A program made the position numbers and the translations under genes. From Tabrizicola_A sp965284335 (lineage in GTDB: Bacteria; Pseudomonadota; Alphaproteobacteria; Rhodobacterales; Rhodobacteraceae): a DNA stretch of 64,000 nt. Below, piece by piece: positions 1 through 8,280 of the stretch (positions are counted from its first letter, which is position 1; every line of letters starts with the position of its first letter). The DNA lies in the NCBI RefSeq assembly GCF_965284335.1, contig NZ_OZ260076.1. One strand, given 5' to 3'. Below the pieces are notes generated by a model that saw only the letters and a program-made list of their open reading frames with translations, had not been told where the DNA came from and searched no databases.

Positions 1-660
1 TGCATTGACAGCTCGGTTCCCGGCGCTTTGGAAGCGGGTTTGATGGCATGCGAAGGCCGCCCGCTGTTGAACTCGGTGACGGGTGAGGAAGAGCGGCTGG
101 AGCTGGTTCTGCCCTTGGTCAAGAAATACAATGTGCCGGTCGTGGCGATTTCGAACGACGACACCGGCATCAGCCAAGACCCCGATGTGCGTTTTGCGGT
201 GGCCAAGAAAATTGTGGAACGTGCGGCCGATCACGGCATCCCGGCCCATGACATCGTGGTAGATCCGCTTGTGATGCCCGTGGGTGCCATGGCCTCGGCT
301 GGACAGCAGGTCTTTGCGCTGGTGCGCCGTCTGCGTGAAGAGCTGGGCGTGAATACGACCTGTGGCGCGTCGAACATCTCTTTCGGTCTGCCGCACCGCC
401 ATGGCATCAATGCGGCCTTCCTGCCGATGGCCATTGGGGCGGGCATGACCAGCGCCATTATGAACCCGGTGCGCCAGCAAGAGATGGAGGCCATTCGCGC
501 CGCCAACTTCTTGATGAACCACGATGACAACGGCGGCGAATGGATTCGCTTTGCCAAGGTTCTGGAAGCGGTTGAAGGTGGCTTGAGCTTTTCCGAAGCC
601 TCGGCAGCCGCAAGCCAAGCCGCCAGCGGCCGTCGCGGCGGCCGTCGCGGTCGCGGGTAA
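1..660 (+). CDS. Methyltetrahydrofolate:corrinoid methyltransferase-like protein, 5' end cut off
   Basis: The frame is open from base 1 and ends at 660, so the N-terminus lies outside the window. The visible 219 residues are the back half of a pterin-binding TIM barrel of the DHPS/MetH type. The segment GASNISFGLPHR is the conserved strand of methyl-THF:corrinoid methyltransferases. Such enzymes move a methyl group between tetrahydrofolate and a corrinoid protein in the cytoplasm. The C-terminus ends in a basic Gly/Arg tail (RRGGRRGRG), which is not part of the barrel. In related bacteria such genes often sit with trimethylamine or betaine demethylation genes, but the upstream side is not visible, so the substrate is unknown. 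A strong hairpin terminator follows at 749-776. Confidence 0.85.
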   Translation, partial: CIDSSVPGALEAGLMACEGRPLLNSVTGEEERLELVLPLVKKYNVPVVAISNDDTGISQDPDVRFAVAKKIVERAADHGIPAHDIVVDPLVMPVGAMASAGQQVFALVRRLREELGVNTTCGASNISFGLPHRHGINAAFLPMAIGAGMTSAIMNPVRQQEMEAIRAANFLMNHDDNGGEWIRFAKVLEAVEGGLSFSEASAAASQAASGRRGGRRGRG

Positions 661-662
661 GC

Positions 663-728
663 CTCTCCTCGGGCGCCTTCGGCTTCTCGTCGAGGTGTCC
701 CCGAAGAGCGGCGCAGCCGACGATGAGG
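663..728. repeat. Dispersed palindromic element, family I, copy 1
   Basis: This intergenic block is imperfectly palindromic: GGCGCCTTCGG on the left pairs loosely with CCGAAGAGCGGCGC on the right. It shares CTTCTCGTCGAGG, CCCCGAAGAGCG and GACGATGAGGG with the block at 8118-8187. A more diverged relative lies at 28557-28625. It lies between two convergent genes. Confidence 0.6.
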
Positions 729-730
729 GG

Positions 731-934
731 CTAGAACAGCTTTCGAGAGGCGCGGGAGATTTTCCGCGCCTTTTTTGCAAGATCTTTCCCGGCTTGGGCC
801 TGCTGGCGATCTGCATCCGTCAGATCAGCGCCGCCTTTGCCACGGGTCGCAACAAAATTGATCCCGCTGTCCACCGCCCTATTCATCAAACGGCCCAACA
901 AACGGCCGATCAGCTGCTGAAATATCCTGTCCAT
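731..934 (-). CDS. Small basic protein downstream of scpB (67 aa), function unknown
   Basis: This short gene begins 6 bases after the scpB stop, on the same strand, with GAGG 11 bases ahead of its ATG. The N-terminal half (about residues 1-20) could form an amphipathic helix (FQQLIGRLLGRLMNRAV). The C-terminal half is rich in Lys, Arg and Ala (KKARKISRASRK). I do not recognise a named family. In many alphaproteobacteria scpAB is followed by tatABC; here this protein occupies that place, but it does not look like TatA. Its last codons coincide with the hairpin of the convergent terminator at 749-776. Position and spacing favour a real gene at the end of the scp operon. Confidence 0.6.
   Translation of the reverse strand: MDRIFQQLIGRLLGRLMNRAVDSGINFVATRGKGGADLTDADRQQAQAGKDLAKKARKISRASRKLF
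749..776 (+). terminator. Rho-independent terminator of the methyltransferase gene
   Basis: GGCGCGG and CCGCGCC form a perfect 7-bp stem around an 8-base loop, followed by six T residues on the plus strand. It lies about 90 bases past the stop at 660, inside the 3' end of the small gene on the opposite strand. Confidence 0.75.
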
Positions 935-940
935 AAAATC

Positions 941-1609
941 TTAATCCTCAAAAAGTTCGCTTTGGCCGCTTGTGGCTTCTTCGTCGTCGTCAGATGTGGG
1001 GCTGCCAAGACCCATCGGCAAGGGGCGGCTGTCCAAAAGCCCGGCTGCGCGCAGCTCCTTAAGCCCCGGTAAATCGCGTGCGGATTCAAGCCCGAAGTGA
1101 TCCAGAAAATGCTCAGTCACCACAAAGGTCACGGGACGCCCCGGCGTCATGCGGCGGCGGCCAAGGCGGATCCAGTCCAGTTCCATCAGCAAATCCACCG
1201 TGCCGCGCGATACGGCCACCCCGCGAATCTCTTCGATTTCGGCACGGGTGACAGGTTGGTGATAGGCGATGATCGCCAGCGTCTCGATCGCGGCGCGCGA
1301 GAGCTTTTTTTGCTCAACCTGTTCTTTTTGCATCAAGAATCCAAGATCGCCCGCCGTGCGAAAGGCATAGGCGTCACCCAACTTGACGATATGCACCCCC
1401 CGCCCCTCATAACGGCGGCGCAAGGTGACCAGCGCCTCAGCCGGGTCGCAGCCATGGGGCATGCGGGCCACCAGTTCGGCAAGGCGCACAGGTTCGGCGC
1501 TGGCGAATAAGATCGCCTCGACCATGCGTTCCTGTTCGCCCATCGGCGGCGCTTCAAACAGCGATTGTTCAACAGGTTCTGGCGCTGCTTCGGTTGCATG
1601 GTCGCTCAT
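941..1609 (-). CDS. scpB: Segregation and condensation protein B
   Basis: ScpB is the winged-helix subunit of the bacterial SMC-ScpA-ScpB condensin, which compacts and segregates the chromosome. The 222-residue protein has the usual two winged-helix domains. AIIAYHQPVTRAEIEEIRG near the middle is a highly conserved ScpB stretch. The acidic tail (SDDDEEATSG...) is low-complexity and typical of this lineage. Its ATG overlaps the scpA stop by 4 bases (ATGA), which indicates translational coupling. The operon order is argS, SPOR gene, nagZ, scpA, scpB, small gene. Confidence 0.95.
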   Translation of the reverse strand: MSDHATEAAPEPVEQSLFEAPPMGEQERMVEAILFASAEPVRLAELVARMPHGCDPAEALVTLRRRYEGRGVHIVKLGDAYAFRTAGDLGFLMQKEQVEQKKLSRAAIETLAIIAYHQPVTRAEIEEIRGVAVSRGTVDLLMELDWIRLGRRRMTPGRPVTFVVTEHFLDHFGLESARDLPGLKELRAAGLLDSRPLPMGLGSPTSDDDEEATSGQSELFED

Positions 1610-2406
1610 GGTCCATCTGCCTTTCGGATCATGATTGGGGCAAAGGTCTCGCCCTGTTTTAGCTGGATCTGGCCCCGCTTGGCCATTTCAAGAATGGCGG
1701 CAAAATGCGAGGCGGTGGCCGAGCGGCGTCGGGCGGGCGAGCTGTCCCAGCCTTCGGGAAGGAACGAGGTCAGATCCGACCATTCGCCCGCATAGCCCAA
1801 TAGGCCGCGCATCCGCTCAAGCGCCTGTTCCATCGTGTAAACATCTTGGCGATCAAAGGCATAGGGGCGGAATTCGTCGCGCGTGCGGATCCGGGCATAG
1901 GCGCGCATCAGATCCAACAGCGTGGCCTCATAGGTCACATCGCGGCTAAGGGTGATCTCTTCGGGCAGGCCACGGGCAAAGATATCGCGCCCCAATTGAT
2001 CGCGCGCCATCAGCCGGGCGGCGGCCTCTCGCATGGCTTGCAACCGCTCTAGCTGAAAGGCCAGATGCGCGGCCAGATCCTCGGCTGATGGGCCGGTTTC
2101 ACCCGGTTCCGGGGGCAGCAAGAGCCGGGATTTCAGATAGGCGAGCCAAGCCGCCATCACAAGATAATCTGCCGCCAGCTCTAATCGCAAAGCGGCCGCA
2201 CGGCGCACGAAGGCAAGATATTGCTCGGCCAATTGCAGCACGGAAATCTTGCGCAAATCCACCTTTTGCGTGCGCGAGAGGGTTAACAGAAGGTCAAGCG
2301 GGCCTTCAAAACCGTCAACATCGACGATCAACGCCTCGGCGTCCAACCGATCCGTGGCCGCCAGACGCTCGGCCCCATCCCAATGATCCGCGCTTTCCTC
2401 AGCCAT
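1606..2406 (-). CDS. scpA: Segregation and condensation protein A
   Basis: ScpA is the kleisin that bridges the SMC head domains in bacterial condensin. I chose the ATG at 2406 because it overlaps the nagZ end by 8 bases and gives a 266-residue protein. The open frame extends further upstream, but only over nagZ sequence. The conserved N-terminal kleisin motif VDGFEGPLDLLLTLSRTQKV begins about 25 residues in. The C-terminal winged-helix part is present (VTYEATLLDLMRAY and following). It is encoded tightly between nagZ and scpB, so the SMC partners are made from one message. Confidence 0.95.
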   Translation of the reverse strand: MAEESADHWDGAERLAATDRLDAEALIVDVDGFEGPLDLLLTLSRTQKVDLRKISVLQLAEQYLAFVRRAAALRLELAADYLVMAAWLAYLKSRLLLPPEPGETGPSAEDLAAHLAFQLERLQAMREAAARLMARDQLGRDIFARGLPEEITLSRDVTYEATLLDLMRAYARIRTRDEFRPYAFDRQDVYTMEQALERMRGLLGYAGEWSDLTSFLPEGWDSSPARRRSATASHFAAILEMAKRGQIQLKQGETFAPIMIRKADGP

Positions 2407-3415
2407 GCACCGCGCCCTGCCCCATGCGGACAAGGTCAGCTTCCAAGGCGGCAATGTCAACTGGGGCTTGGCAAAGCCTGCGGGCCAAGGCCGCCGCGGC
2501 ACGCCGGCGGGTCACGGGGGGCATATCGCCCGCCTCAGCGGCCACCATTTGCATTTCACCCATATCGCCCTTGCAATGCAGCGCAATATCGCAACCCGCC
2601 GCCATCGAGGCGCGTGTGCGCTGGCCGAGATCCCCCGAGAGCGCCTGCATGTTCAGATCATCGGTCATCAACAGGCCCTGAAAGCCAATTTCCTCGCGAA
2701 TAACACGGATCATATTGGGCGATTGCGTGGCTGGATGGGCCGGATCATAGGCGTCAAAAATGATATGGGCGGTCATGGCCATGGGCAGATCTGCCAGCGC
2801 CCGGAACGGGGCAAAGTCATGGGCCGCGAGTTCGGCGCGGCTTGCCGTGACCTTGGGCAGATGATGATGGGTGTCGGCTGTCGCACGTCCATGGCCGGGC
2901 AGATGTTTCATCACCGGCAGAACGCCTGCCGCCAAATGGGCATCGGCCACGGCGCGGGCGCGTTCGCACACTTGTGCAGGTGTTTCGCCATAACAGCGAT
3001 TGCGCAGGAAGGAATGGGTTTCAGCCCCTGCGATATCGGCGACAGGGGCGCAATTGCCATCAATGCCCACCGCGCGCAATTCTTCCGCGATGATGCGGGC
3101 GCGCAGGGCCAAAACATGGGCGGCCTTGTCCCCTGCGGCGGTGGCGGCATCCAAAGGCGGGGTCCAGTCGCGCCAATGGGGGCGACGCAGGCGCTGCACG
3201 CGGCCCCCCTCTTGGTCAATCAAGATCGGCGCATTGCGCCCAACGGTGGCCCGCAACTCTGCGGTCAGCCGCGCCACTTGGGCGGGCGTGTCGATGTTGC
3301 GGGCAAAAAGGATAAAGCCAAACGGATCGGCCTCACGAAAAAAGGCGCGTTCGTCGGCTGACAGGGTCAGAACCGCACAGCCAAAAATCGCGGCCATGCG
3401 GCCGGCATCGCTCAT
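2399..3415 (-). CDS. nagZ: Beta-N-acetylhexosaminidase NagZ
   Basis: This is a glycoside hydrolase family 3 enzyme that removes N-acetylglucosamine from anhydro-muropeptides during cytoplasmic cell-wall recycling. The family signature KHLPGHGRATADTHHHLP supplies the catalytic His/Asp loop, and MTDDLNMQAL carries the nucleophile Asp. The ATG at 3415 overlaps the stop of the upstream SPOR gene as ATGA and gives 338 residues, the usual size. An in-frame start 17 codons further upstream would run into the SPOR gene and is not favoured. Pairing with a SPOR protein and scpAB is common in Rhodobacterales. Confidence 0.95.
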   Translation of the reverse strand: MSDAGRMAAIFGCAVLTLSADERAFFREADPFGFILFARNIDTPAQVARLTAELRATVGRNAPILIDQEGGRVQRLRRPHWRDWTPPLDAATAAGDKAAHVLALRARIIAEELRAVGIDGNCAPVADIAGAETHSFLRNRCYGETPAQVCERARAVADAHLAAGVLPVMKHLPGHGRATADTHHHLPKVTASRAELAAHDFAPFRALADLPMAMTAHIIFDAYDPAHPATQSPNMIRVIREEIGFQGLLMTDDLNMQALSGDLGQRTRASMAAGCDIALHCKGDMGEMQMVAAEAGDMPPVTRRRAAAALARRLCQAPVDIAALEADLVRMGQGAVHG

Positions 3416-4251
3416 CTTTGGACGACCGGGATGCAGGTGGCGTTTTCGGCCAGCATCGCCGTGCAAAAGCGCCGGGTGTCGTCATCGGTGGCAAAGCCAT
3501 GGGCACGCAAGCGGTAAAAGGTTTTACCACCGCTTTGCGCAGGTTGCACAACCAAGGCCTTGCCGCCCATCAGGTCGGTGAAGGTGCTGGTCAAGCGCCG
3601 CCACTCATCCCGAGCGGCCTCTTGGGTGTCAAAGGCACCAAGCTGAACCAAGAGCGTGCCCGGCCCCAAAGTCTCGGGGTCGATCTCTGAGGCGGCTGGC
3701 GGCAAGGCGGCCATCACCTCAGAGGCCGCAGGGGCTGCGAATGCCGCATCGGGGCTGTCCAGCCCCAAAGCCTCGGCCAAAGCCGCGGCAACTGCATCTT
3801 CCTGCGTTGCAGGCAGTGCGGGTGCCGCCTCTTCCACAGGCGCAAGCGCAGGCGCCATGGCGACAACGTCATTGCCACCGACAGGCTCTAGCGGGTCAAG
3901 GCCCGCCACATCCTCTTCGGCCAAATCCACGGGGCGCGGCGCAAGGGTCAAGGTTTCGGGCAAAGGCAGGGCCGTGCCAACCGCAGCCACGGCATTCACC
4001 GATAGGCCCTGATGCATGGTTTGCGCGCCACCGGGGTTCGAGGGCGCCATGCGCATCGGATCGCCAACGGCGCGGATCACCGGAACCCCGGCCACATCAC
4101 GCACCGCCAGTTGATAGGCCCAGATGCCAGCCCCGATCACCAAAGCCAAAGACAGGGCCGCGCCGCCCAAATGGGCAAACCGCCCGAACCGATGCTCTGA
4201 CCCGGCGGCCATATAGCCGCCGTCGAAATGATCATAATCCAGATCCGCCAT
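3412..4251 (-). CDS. SPOR-domain membrane protein
   Basis: This protein probably binds denuded septal peptidoglycan at the division site. It has a short cytoplasmic N-terminus, one transmembrane helix at about residues 31-50 (GGAALSLALVIGAGIWAYQL), a long Ala/Pro/Glu-rich linker, and a C-terminal SPOR domain of about 80 residues beginning LLVQLGAFDTQEAARDEW. I place the start at 4251, which has GGCGAGG upstream and gives 279 residues. In-frame ATGs at 4314 and 4377 have poorer ribosome sites, and the latter lies inside argS. It is the second gene of the argS-led operon. Confidence 0.85.
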   Translation of the reverse strand: MADLDYDHFDGGYMAAGSEHRFGRFAHLGGAALSLALVIGAGIWAYQLAVRDVAGVPVIRAVGDPMRMAPSNPGGAQTMHQGLSVNAVAAVGTALPLPETLTLAPRPVDLAEEDVAGLDPLEPVGGNDVVAMAPALAPVEEAAPALPATQEDAVAAALAEALGLDSPDAAFAAPAASEVMAALPPAASEIDPETLGPGTLLVQLGAFDTQEAARDEWRRLTSTFTDLMGGKALVVQPAQSGGKTFYRLRAHGFATDDDTRRFCTAMLAENATCIPVVQR

Positions 4252-4324
4252 GCTTTGCCTCGCCTGCCCCGCGATACGTGCCGCTGGGGTTATTTCGTTG
4301 CCTGCTCGATCCATGGGAGGTGTC

Positions 4325-6070
4325 TTAGCGCATCTCCTCAACGGGTGTGACGCCCAAGATAGCCAAACCGCAGCCAATCACAACGCCTGTTGCACGCGCC
4401 AACGCTATTTTTGCCGCAGATGTTGCTGCATTGCCCGTCTGGAAGAATCGCAGGGATGGGTCATCATTGCCCCGATTCCACAACCCATGGAGATCAGAGG
4501 CCAGTTCATAAAGGTAAAACGCCACCCGATGCGGTTCATTTCCGCGAGCGGCGATTTCCACCAGACGCGGCCATTCGGCAATCTTTTTGGCCAGCGCAAG
4601 TTCTGCCTCATGGGTCATGCCCGACAGATCCAGCCCGGCCAAAGTGGCGTCTTCGCAATCAATTCCCGTCTCACGCGCCTTGCGCAAAACCGAATTGATC
4701 CGGGCATTGGCGTATTGCACATAAAACACCGGATTGTCCTTCGACTGCTCCAGCACCTTGGCAAAATCAAAGTCCAAGGCCACATCGTTTTTGCGCGTCA
4801 GCATGATAAAGCGCGTCACATCCGCACCGGCCTCTTCAACCACATCGCGCAGCGTCACAAAGGTGCCCGCGCGTTTAGACATTTTGAACGGCTCGCCGTT
4901 CTTGTACAATTTTACAAGCTGGATCAGCTTGATATCCAACGGAACTTTGCCGTCCGACAGCGCCGACACCGCCGCCTTCATCCGTTTGACATAACCGCCA
5001 TGATCGGCACCAAAAATGTCGATCAAGGCATCAAAGCCACGGCGCACCTTGTTGTAATGATAGGCGATGTCGGGGGCGAAATAGGTCCATGAGCCATCCG
5101 ATTTCTTCACCGGACGATCCACATCATCGCCATGGGCGGTCGAGCGGAACAGCGTTTGCACACGCGGCTCCCAATCATCAGGCTCTTTGCCCTTTGGCGG
5201 CTCTAACACGCCTTCATAGATCAGATCCATATTGCGCAAGGTAGCAATCGCGGCCTCGATCTCGCCGGTGCCATAAAGCGCCTTTTCGGATGAAAACACG
5301 TTCATCTCGACGCCCAAAAGCCGCAAATCGCTGCGGATTTCGTCCATCATCATATGGGTTGCAAATTCGCGGACATCTTTCAGCCAGACCTCTTCGGGCT
5401 GATCCAAGAAAGAAGCCCCGAATTTGGACTTGAGCGCCTCACCCACGGGAATGAGATAATCGCCGGGATAAAGCCCTTCGCGAATCTCCGGCTCCAATCC
5501 ATGGGCTTCGCGGTACCGCTCATAGGCCGAGCGAGCCAGCACATCCACCTGCGCCCCGCCGTCATTGATGTAATATTCGCGCGTCACATCCCAGCCTGCA
5601 AAGGCCAGAAGATTAGACAGCGCATCGCCCACCACAGCCCCGCGCACATGGCCGACATGCATCGGCCCGGTGGGGTTGGCCGAGACAAATTCGACATTCA
5701 CCTTTTGGCCTTGCCCCAAATCTGACCGACCAAAACCCGCGCCATCCTGAAGTGCGGCCTTGACCACGCCTTGCCAGACCATTGGCGTCAGCCGCAGGTT
5801 CAAAAAGCCGGGGCCTGCCACATCGGCCGACAGAATACGCGGATCGGCAGCGAGCTTGGCCGCCAGCGCCTCGGCAATGGCGCGCGGGGCCATGCCTGCG
5901 GGTTTTGCCAAGACCATCGCGGCATTGGTGGCCATATCGCCATGGGCCGCGTCACGCGGCGGCTCGACCGCAACGGCCGAAAGATCAAGCCCGGCAGGCA
6001 GAGCCCCCGAGGCGGCCATCTGGCCCAAAGCATCCACAACCAAAGCGCGGATTTCAGCAAAGAGGTTCAT
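4325..6070 (-). CDS. argS: Arginyl-tRNA synthetase
   Basis: This class I aminoacyl-tRNA synthetase charges tRNA-Arg with arginine. The N-terminal tRNA-binding domain (about residues 1-90) is followed by the catalytic core. The HIGH-like motif is HVGH in NPTGPMHVGHVRGAVVG, and the KMSKS-like loop is KMSKRAGTF. The C-terminal anticodon-binding DALR domain ends the 581-residue protein, normal for the family. It is the first gene of the leftward run to scpB. TTGACC at 6122-6127 is a possible -35 box, but no good -10 box follows at the right spacing. Confidence 0.97.
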   Translation of the reverse strand: MNLFAEIRALVVDALGQMAASGALPAGLDLSAVAVEPPRDAAHGDMATNAAMVLAKPAGMAPRAIAEALAAKLAADPRILSADVAGPGFLNLRLTPMVWQGVVKAALQDGAGFGRSDLGQGQKVNVEFVSANPTGPMHVGHVRGAVVGDALSNLLAFAGWDVTREYYINDGGAQVDVLARSAYERYREAHGLEPEIREGLYPGDYLIPVGEALKSKFGASFLDQPEEVWLKDVREFATHMMMDEIRSDLRLLGVEMNVFSSEKALYGTGEIEAAIATLRNMDLIYEGVLEPPKGKEPDDWEPRVQTLFRSTAHGDDVDRPVKKSDGSWTYFAPDIAYHYNKVRRGFDALIDIFGADHGGYVKRMKAAVSALSDGKVPLDIKLIQLVKLYKNGEPFKMSKRAGTFVTLRDVVEEAGADVTRFIMLTRKNDVALDFDFAKVLEQSKDNPVFYVQYANARINSVLRKARETGIDCEDATLAGLDLSGMTHEAELALAKKIAEWPRLVEIAARGNEPHRVAFYLYELASDLHGLWNRGNDDPSLRFFQTGNAATSAAKIALARATGVVIGCGLAILGVTPVEEMR

Positions 6071-6127
6071 CTGATCAAATCCCTTATCTTGCCTTGGCGA
6101 ATGCCAGAGGCCAAAGGATTGGTCAAG

Positions 6128-6625
6128 CTAGCCGCGCTTCAGACGGGATTTCAGCGCCGTTTCCACCGCCGGGGGCACGAATTTTGACACATCCCCCCCA
6201 AGCCGCGCGATTTCTTTCACCAGCTTTGACGCAATCGCCTGACGCCGGGCATCGGCCATCAGAAAAACCGTCTCGACACGGTCATCCATCGCCCGGTTCA
6301 TGCCGACCATCTGAAATTCATATTCGAAATCGGCCACCGCACGCAGACCCCGAATGATCACCCCTGCCCCCACATCGCGCGCGCAGTCGATCAGCAGGTT
6401 TTCAAAGGGATGCACGATGATCTCGCCCCCCGTCCGCGCGACGATGGGCGCGCATTCGGCCTGCACCATCGCCACCCGCTCTTCCAAGGTGAACATCGGC
6501 CCCTTGTCGCGGTTGATCGCGACGCCAATCACCAAACGGTCCACCAGCGCCATGGCGCGTTGGATGATATCGGTATGGCCCAGCGTGATCGGGTCAAAGG
6601 TTCCGGGGTATAGACCAATGCGCAT
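6128..6625 (-). CDS. coaD: Phosphopantetheine adenylyltransferase
   Basis: CoaD catalyses the penultimate step of coenzyme A synthesis, joining 4'-phosphopantetheine to AMP from ATP. The nucleotidyltransferase motif GTFDPITLGHTDII is near the N-terminus (T/HxGH type), and IIRGLRAVADFEYEFQM is the conserved phosphopantetheine-binding loop. The ATG at 6625 follows GGGAGG with short spacing and gives 165 residues, the usual size. It lies 57 bases upstream of argS on the same strand, so the two may share transcripts. Confidence 0.96.
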   Translation of the reverse strand: MRIGLYPGTFDPITLGHTDIIQRAMALVDRLVIGVAINRDKGPMFTLEERVAMVQAECAPIVARTGGEIIVHPFENLLIDCARDVGAGVIIRGLRAVADFEYEFQMVGMNRAMDDRVETVFLMADARRQAIASKLVKEIARLGGDVSKFVPPAVETALKSRLKRG

Positions 6626-6705
6626 GAAGCCTCCCAAAGCCGTGCGGGCGCACGCAACAATATTGCGCGCCCCCGCGCAAGCCCCTTTTGCAGCGCAAAG
6701 TGCCG

Positions 6706-7140
6706 CTAAAAGCCCTTGATCATGCCTTCCAGCGCGTCTTTTTCCGCCGCCAATTCCGCCAACCGGGCCTTAACCACATCGCCGATCGAGATGAGGCCAA
6801 CCAGCTCATTGCCCTCAATCACCGGAATATGGCGAAACCGCCCGTCGGTCATTTTTTGCAGCACGGCATCGGTCTGGTCGGATTTTGCGCAGGTGACGAC
6901 CTTAGCCGTCATGATGCTGTCGACCGTGTCCGACAGGCAACTTGGGCCGCGGCGGCCAATTTCGCGCACGATGTCACGCTCTGACAAGATCCCGCCCAAG
7001 GTCTTGCCGTCCTTCGAGATCACCAGCGCGCCGATCTTGCGGGCTGACAAAAGCTCGGCCGCTTGGGCGACCGATACACCCGGGGGCGTCGTGACAACCC
7101 CCTCCGACCCTTTGGATTTCAGGATTTGGCTGACAAGCAT
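6706..7140 (-). CDS. CBS-domain protein
   Basis: The protein consists almost entirely of two CBS repeats: about residues 15-70 (VSVAQAAELLSARKIGALVISKDGKTLGG region) and 78-130 (VVTCAKSDQTDAVLQKMTDG region). Such stand-alone CBS pairs usually bind adenine nucleotides or S-adenosyl compounds and regulate other proteins. The target cannot be told from the sequence. The ATG at 7140 has GGGAGG five bases upstream and gives 144 residues; a longer frame upstream lacks a comparable site. It is followed by coaD after 80 bases. Confidence 0.9.
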   Translation of the reverse strand: MLVSQILKSKGSEGVVTTPPGVSVAQAAELLSARKIGALVISKDGKTLGGILSERDIVREIGRRGPSCLSDTVDSIMTAKVVTCAKSDQTDAVLQKMTDGRFRHIPVIEGNELVGLISIGDVVKARLAELAAEKDALEGMIKGF

Positions 7141-7230
7141 GGGCACCTCCCTTGATGTCAGACAAAGCGTTGCTCTGTCGCAAGATTCTGTCAAGAGAGT
7201 GCATATAGGGCCAAAGGCCCCCGTCAGGCC

Positions 7231-8115
7231 CTAGCGCCCCTCAAGTCGCGCCATTTCCGCCCGGCAAAGCGACAACAAAGCCTCGGCAAACCGGTTCAAT
7301 CGCGCCACCCGGGCATCATCGGCATGGCGGATCAGCCAAAAACTGCGTTTCAGGCTGATTTGGTCGGGCAAAATGCGGGTCAAGTCCGGTGCCGATGGCA
7401 GGGCAAAATCATGCACCACCCCGATGCCTGCACCGGCACGCAGGAAATTCAGTTGCACCGAGACGGAATTTGACGCCAAGGGCGGCGCGGCAAGACCCAA
7501 TTCGGCCAAATAGTCGAGTTCTTTGTCAAAAATCATGTCGGCGATATACCCCACCAGCCGATGGCCGGCCAGGTCGGCGCGGCTTTGGATCGGGGGGTGC
7601 TGAGCCAGATAGCGGCGGCTTGCGGCCAGATGCAGGTGGTAATCGGTCAGCTTTTGCACCGTCAGCCGCCCCGCCTCAGGGCGCGAGACGCCGATGGCCA
7701 TATCCGCCTCGCGCTTTGACAGGTTAAAGACCCGCGGCAGGGCGACAAGCTGCACCTCTAGGCCGGGGTTGGCATCGCAGATCTGCGCCAGAACTTGCGG
7801 CAACAGGTAATTCGCGCAGCCATCTGGCGCACCGAGCCGGATCAACCCCGTCAACCCCTCGGGACCGCGGGCCGTGTCGCTGACCCCGCGCAGCGCGGCC
7901 TCAGCGGCCTCGGCATGGGGCACCAGCCGGGCACCGGCTTCGGTTAACCCATAGCCTTGCGGGCTTTTGACAAAGAGACGGGCCGCGAGGCTGTCTTCCA
8001 GACGCGCAATCCGTCGGCCCACGGTGGCCGGATCAATCTTAAGCCGCTTGCCTGCCGCTGACAGGCTTTCGCTGCGCGCAACGGCAAGAAAGACGCGCAA
8101 ATCATCCCAATCCAT
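7231..8115 (-). CDS. LysR-family transcriptional regulator
   Basis: This is a 294-residue LysR-type regulator with an N-terminal winged helix-turn-helix (MDWDDLRVFLAVARSESLSAAGKRL and following) and a C-terminal periplasmic-binding-protein-like effector domain. It is divergent from mmsA with a 165-base intergenic region, the classic arrangement for a LysR protein controlling its neighbour. A short palindrome at 8189-8204 is a candidate binding site. Inference: it controls methylmalonate-semialdehyde dehydrogenase in response to a valine-pathway intermediate. The ATG at 8115 aligns with the usual LysR start. Confidence 0.92.
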   Translation of the reverse strand: MDWDDLRVFLAVARSESLSAAGKRLKIDPATVGRRIARLEDSLAARLFVKSPQGYGLTEAGARLVPHAEAAEAALRGVSDTARGPEGLTGLIRLGAPDGCANYLLPQVLAQICDANPGLEVQLVALPRVFNLSKREADMAIGVSRPEAGRLTVQKLTDYHLHLAASRRYLAQHPPIQSRADLAGHRLVGYIADMIFDKELDYLAELGLAAPPLASNSVSVQLNFLRAGAGIGVVHDFALPSAPDLTRILPDQISLKRSFWLIRHADDARVARLNRFAEALLSLCRAEMARLEGR

Positions 8116-8117
8116 AA

Positions 8118-8187
8118 CTCTCCTCGTGCGCTGCCGCTTCTCGTCGAGGCCCCACCCCGAAGAGCGCAGGACCTGCGACGATGAGGG
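8118..8187. repeat. Dispersed palindromic element, family I, copy 2
   Basis: This block shares CTCTCCTCG, GCTTCTCGTCGAGG, CCCCGAAGAGCG and GCGACGATGAGGG with 663-728, in the same order. It occupies the LysR-proximal half of the LysR-mmsA intergenic region, so it probably lies in the LysR 5' leader. Confidence 0.6.
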
Positions 8188-8188
8188 C

Positions 8189-8204
8189 TTTGCATTTTTG
8201 CAAA
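8189..8204. promoter_or_regulatory. Putative LysR operator between the regulator and mmsA
   Basis: TTTGC and GCAAA form an inverted repeat with a 6-base spacer. The position is about 45 bases before the likely mmsA -10 box (TAATAT, 8249-8254). The associated -35 (TTTTCG) is weak, which fits an activator-dependent promoter. Confidence 0.4.
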
Positions 8205-8280
8205 ACACCTTTGCCACCTTGCCGCTTTTCGTCGCATTTCCGCAAGGCTAATATCTGTCCAAACCTTTAGGAGAATTCCC

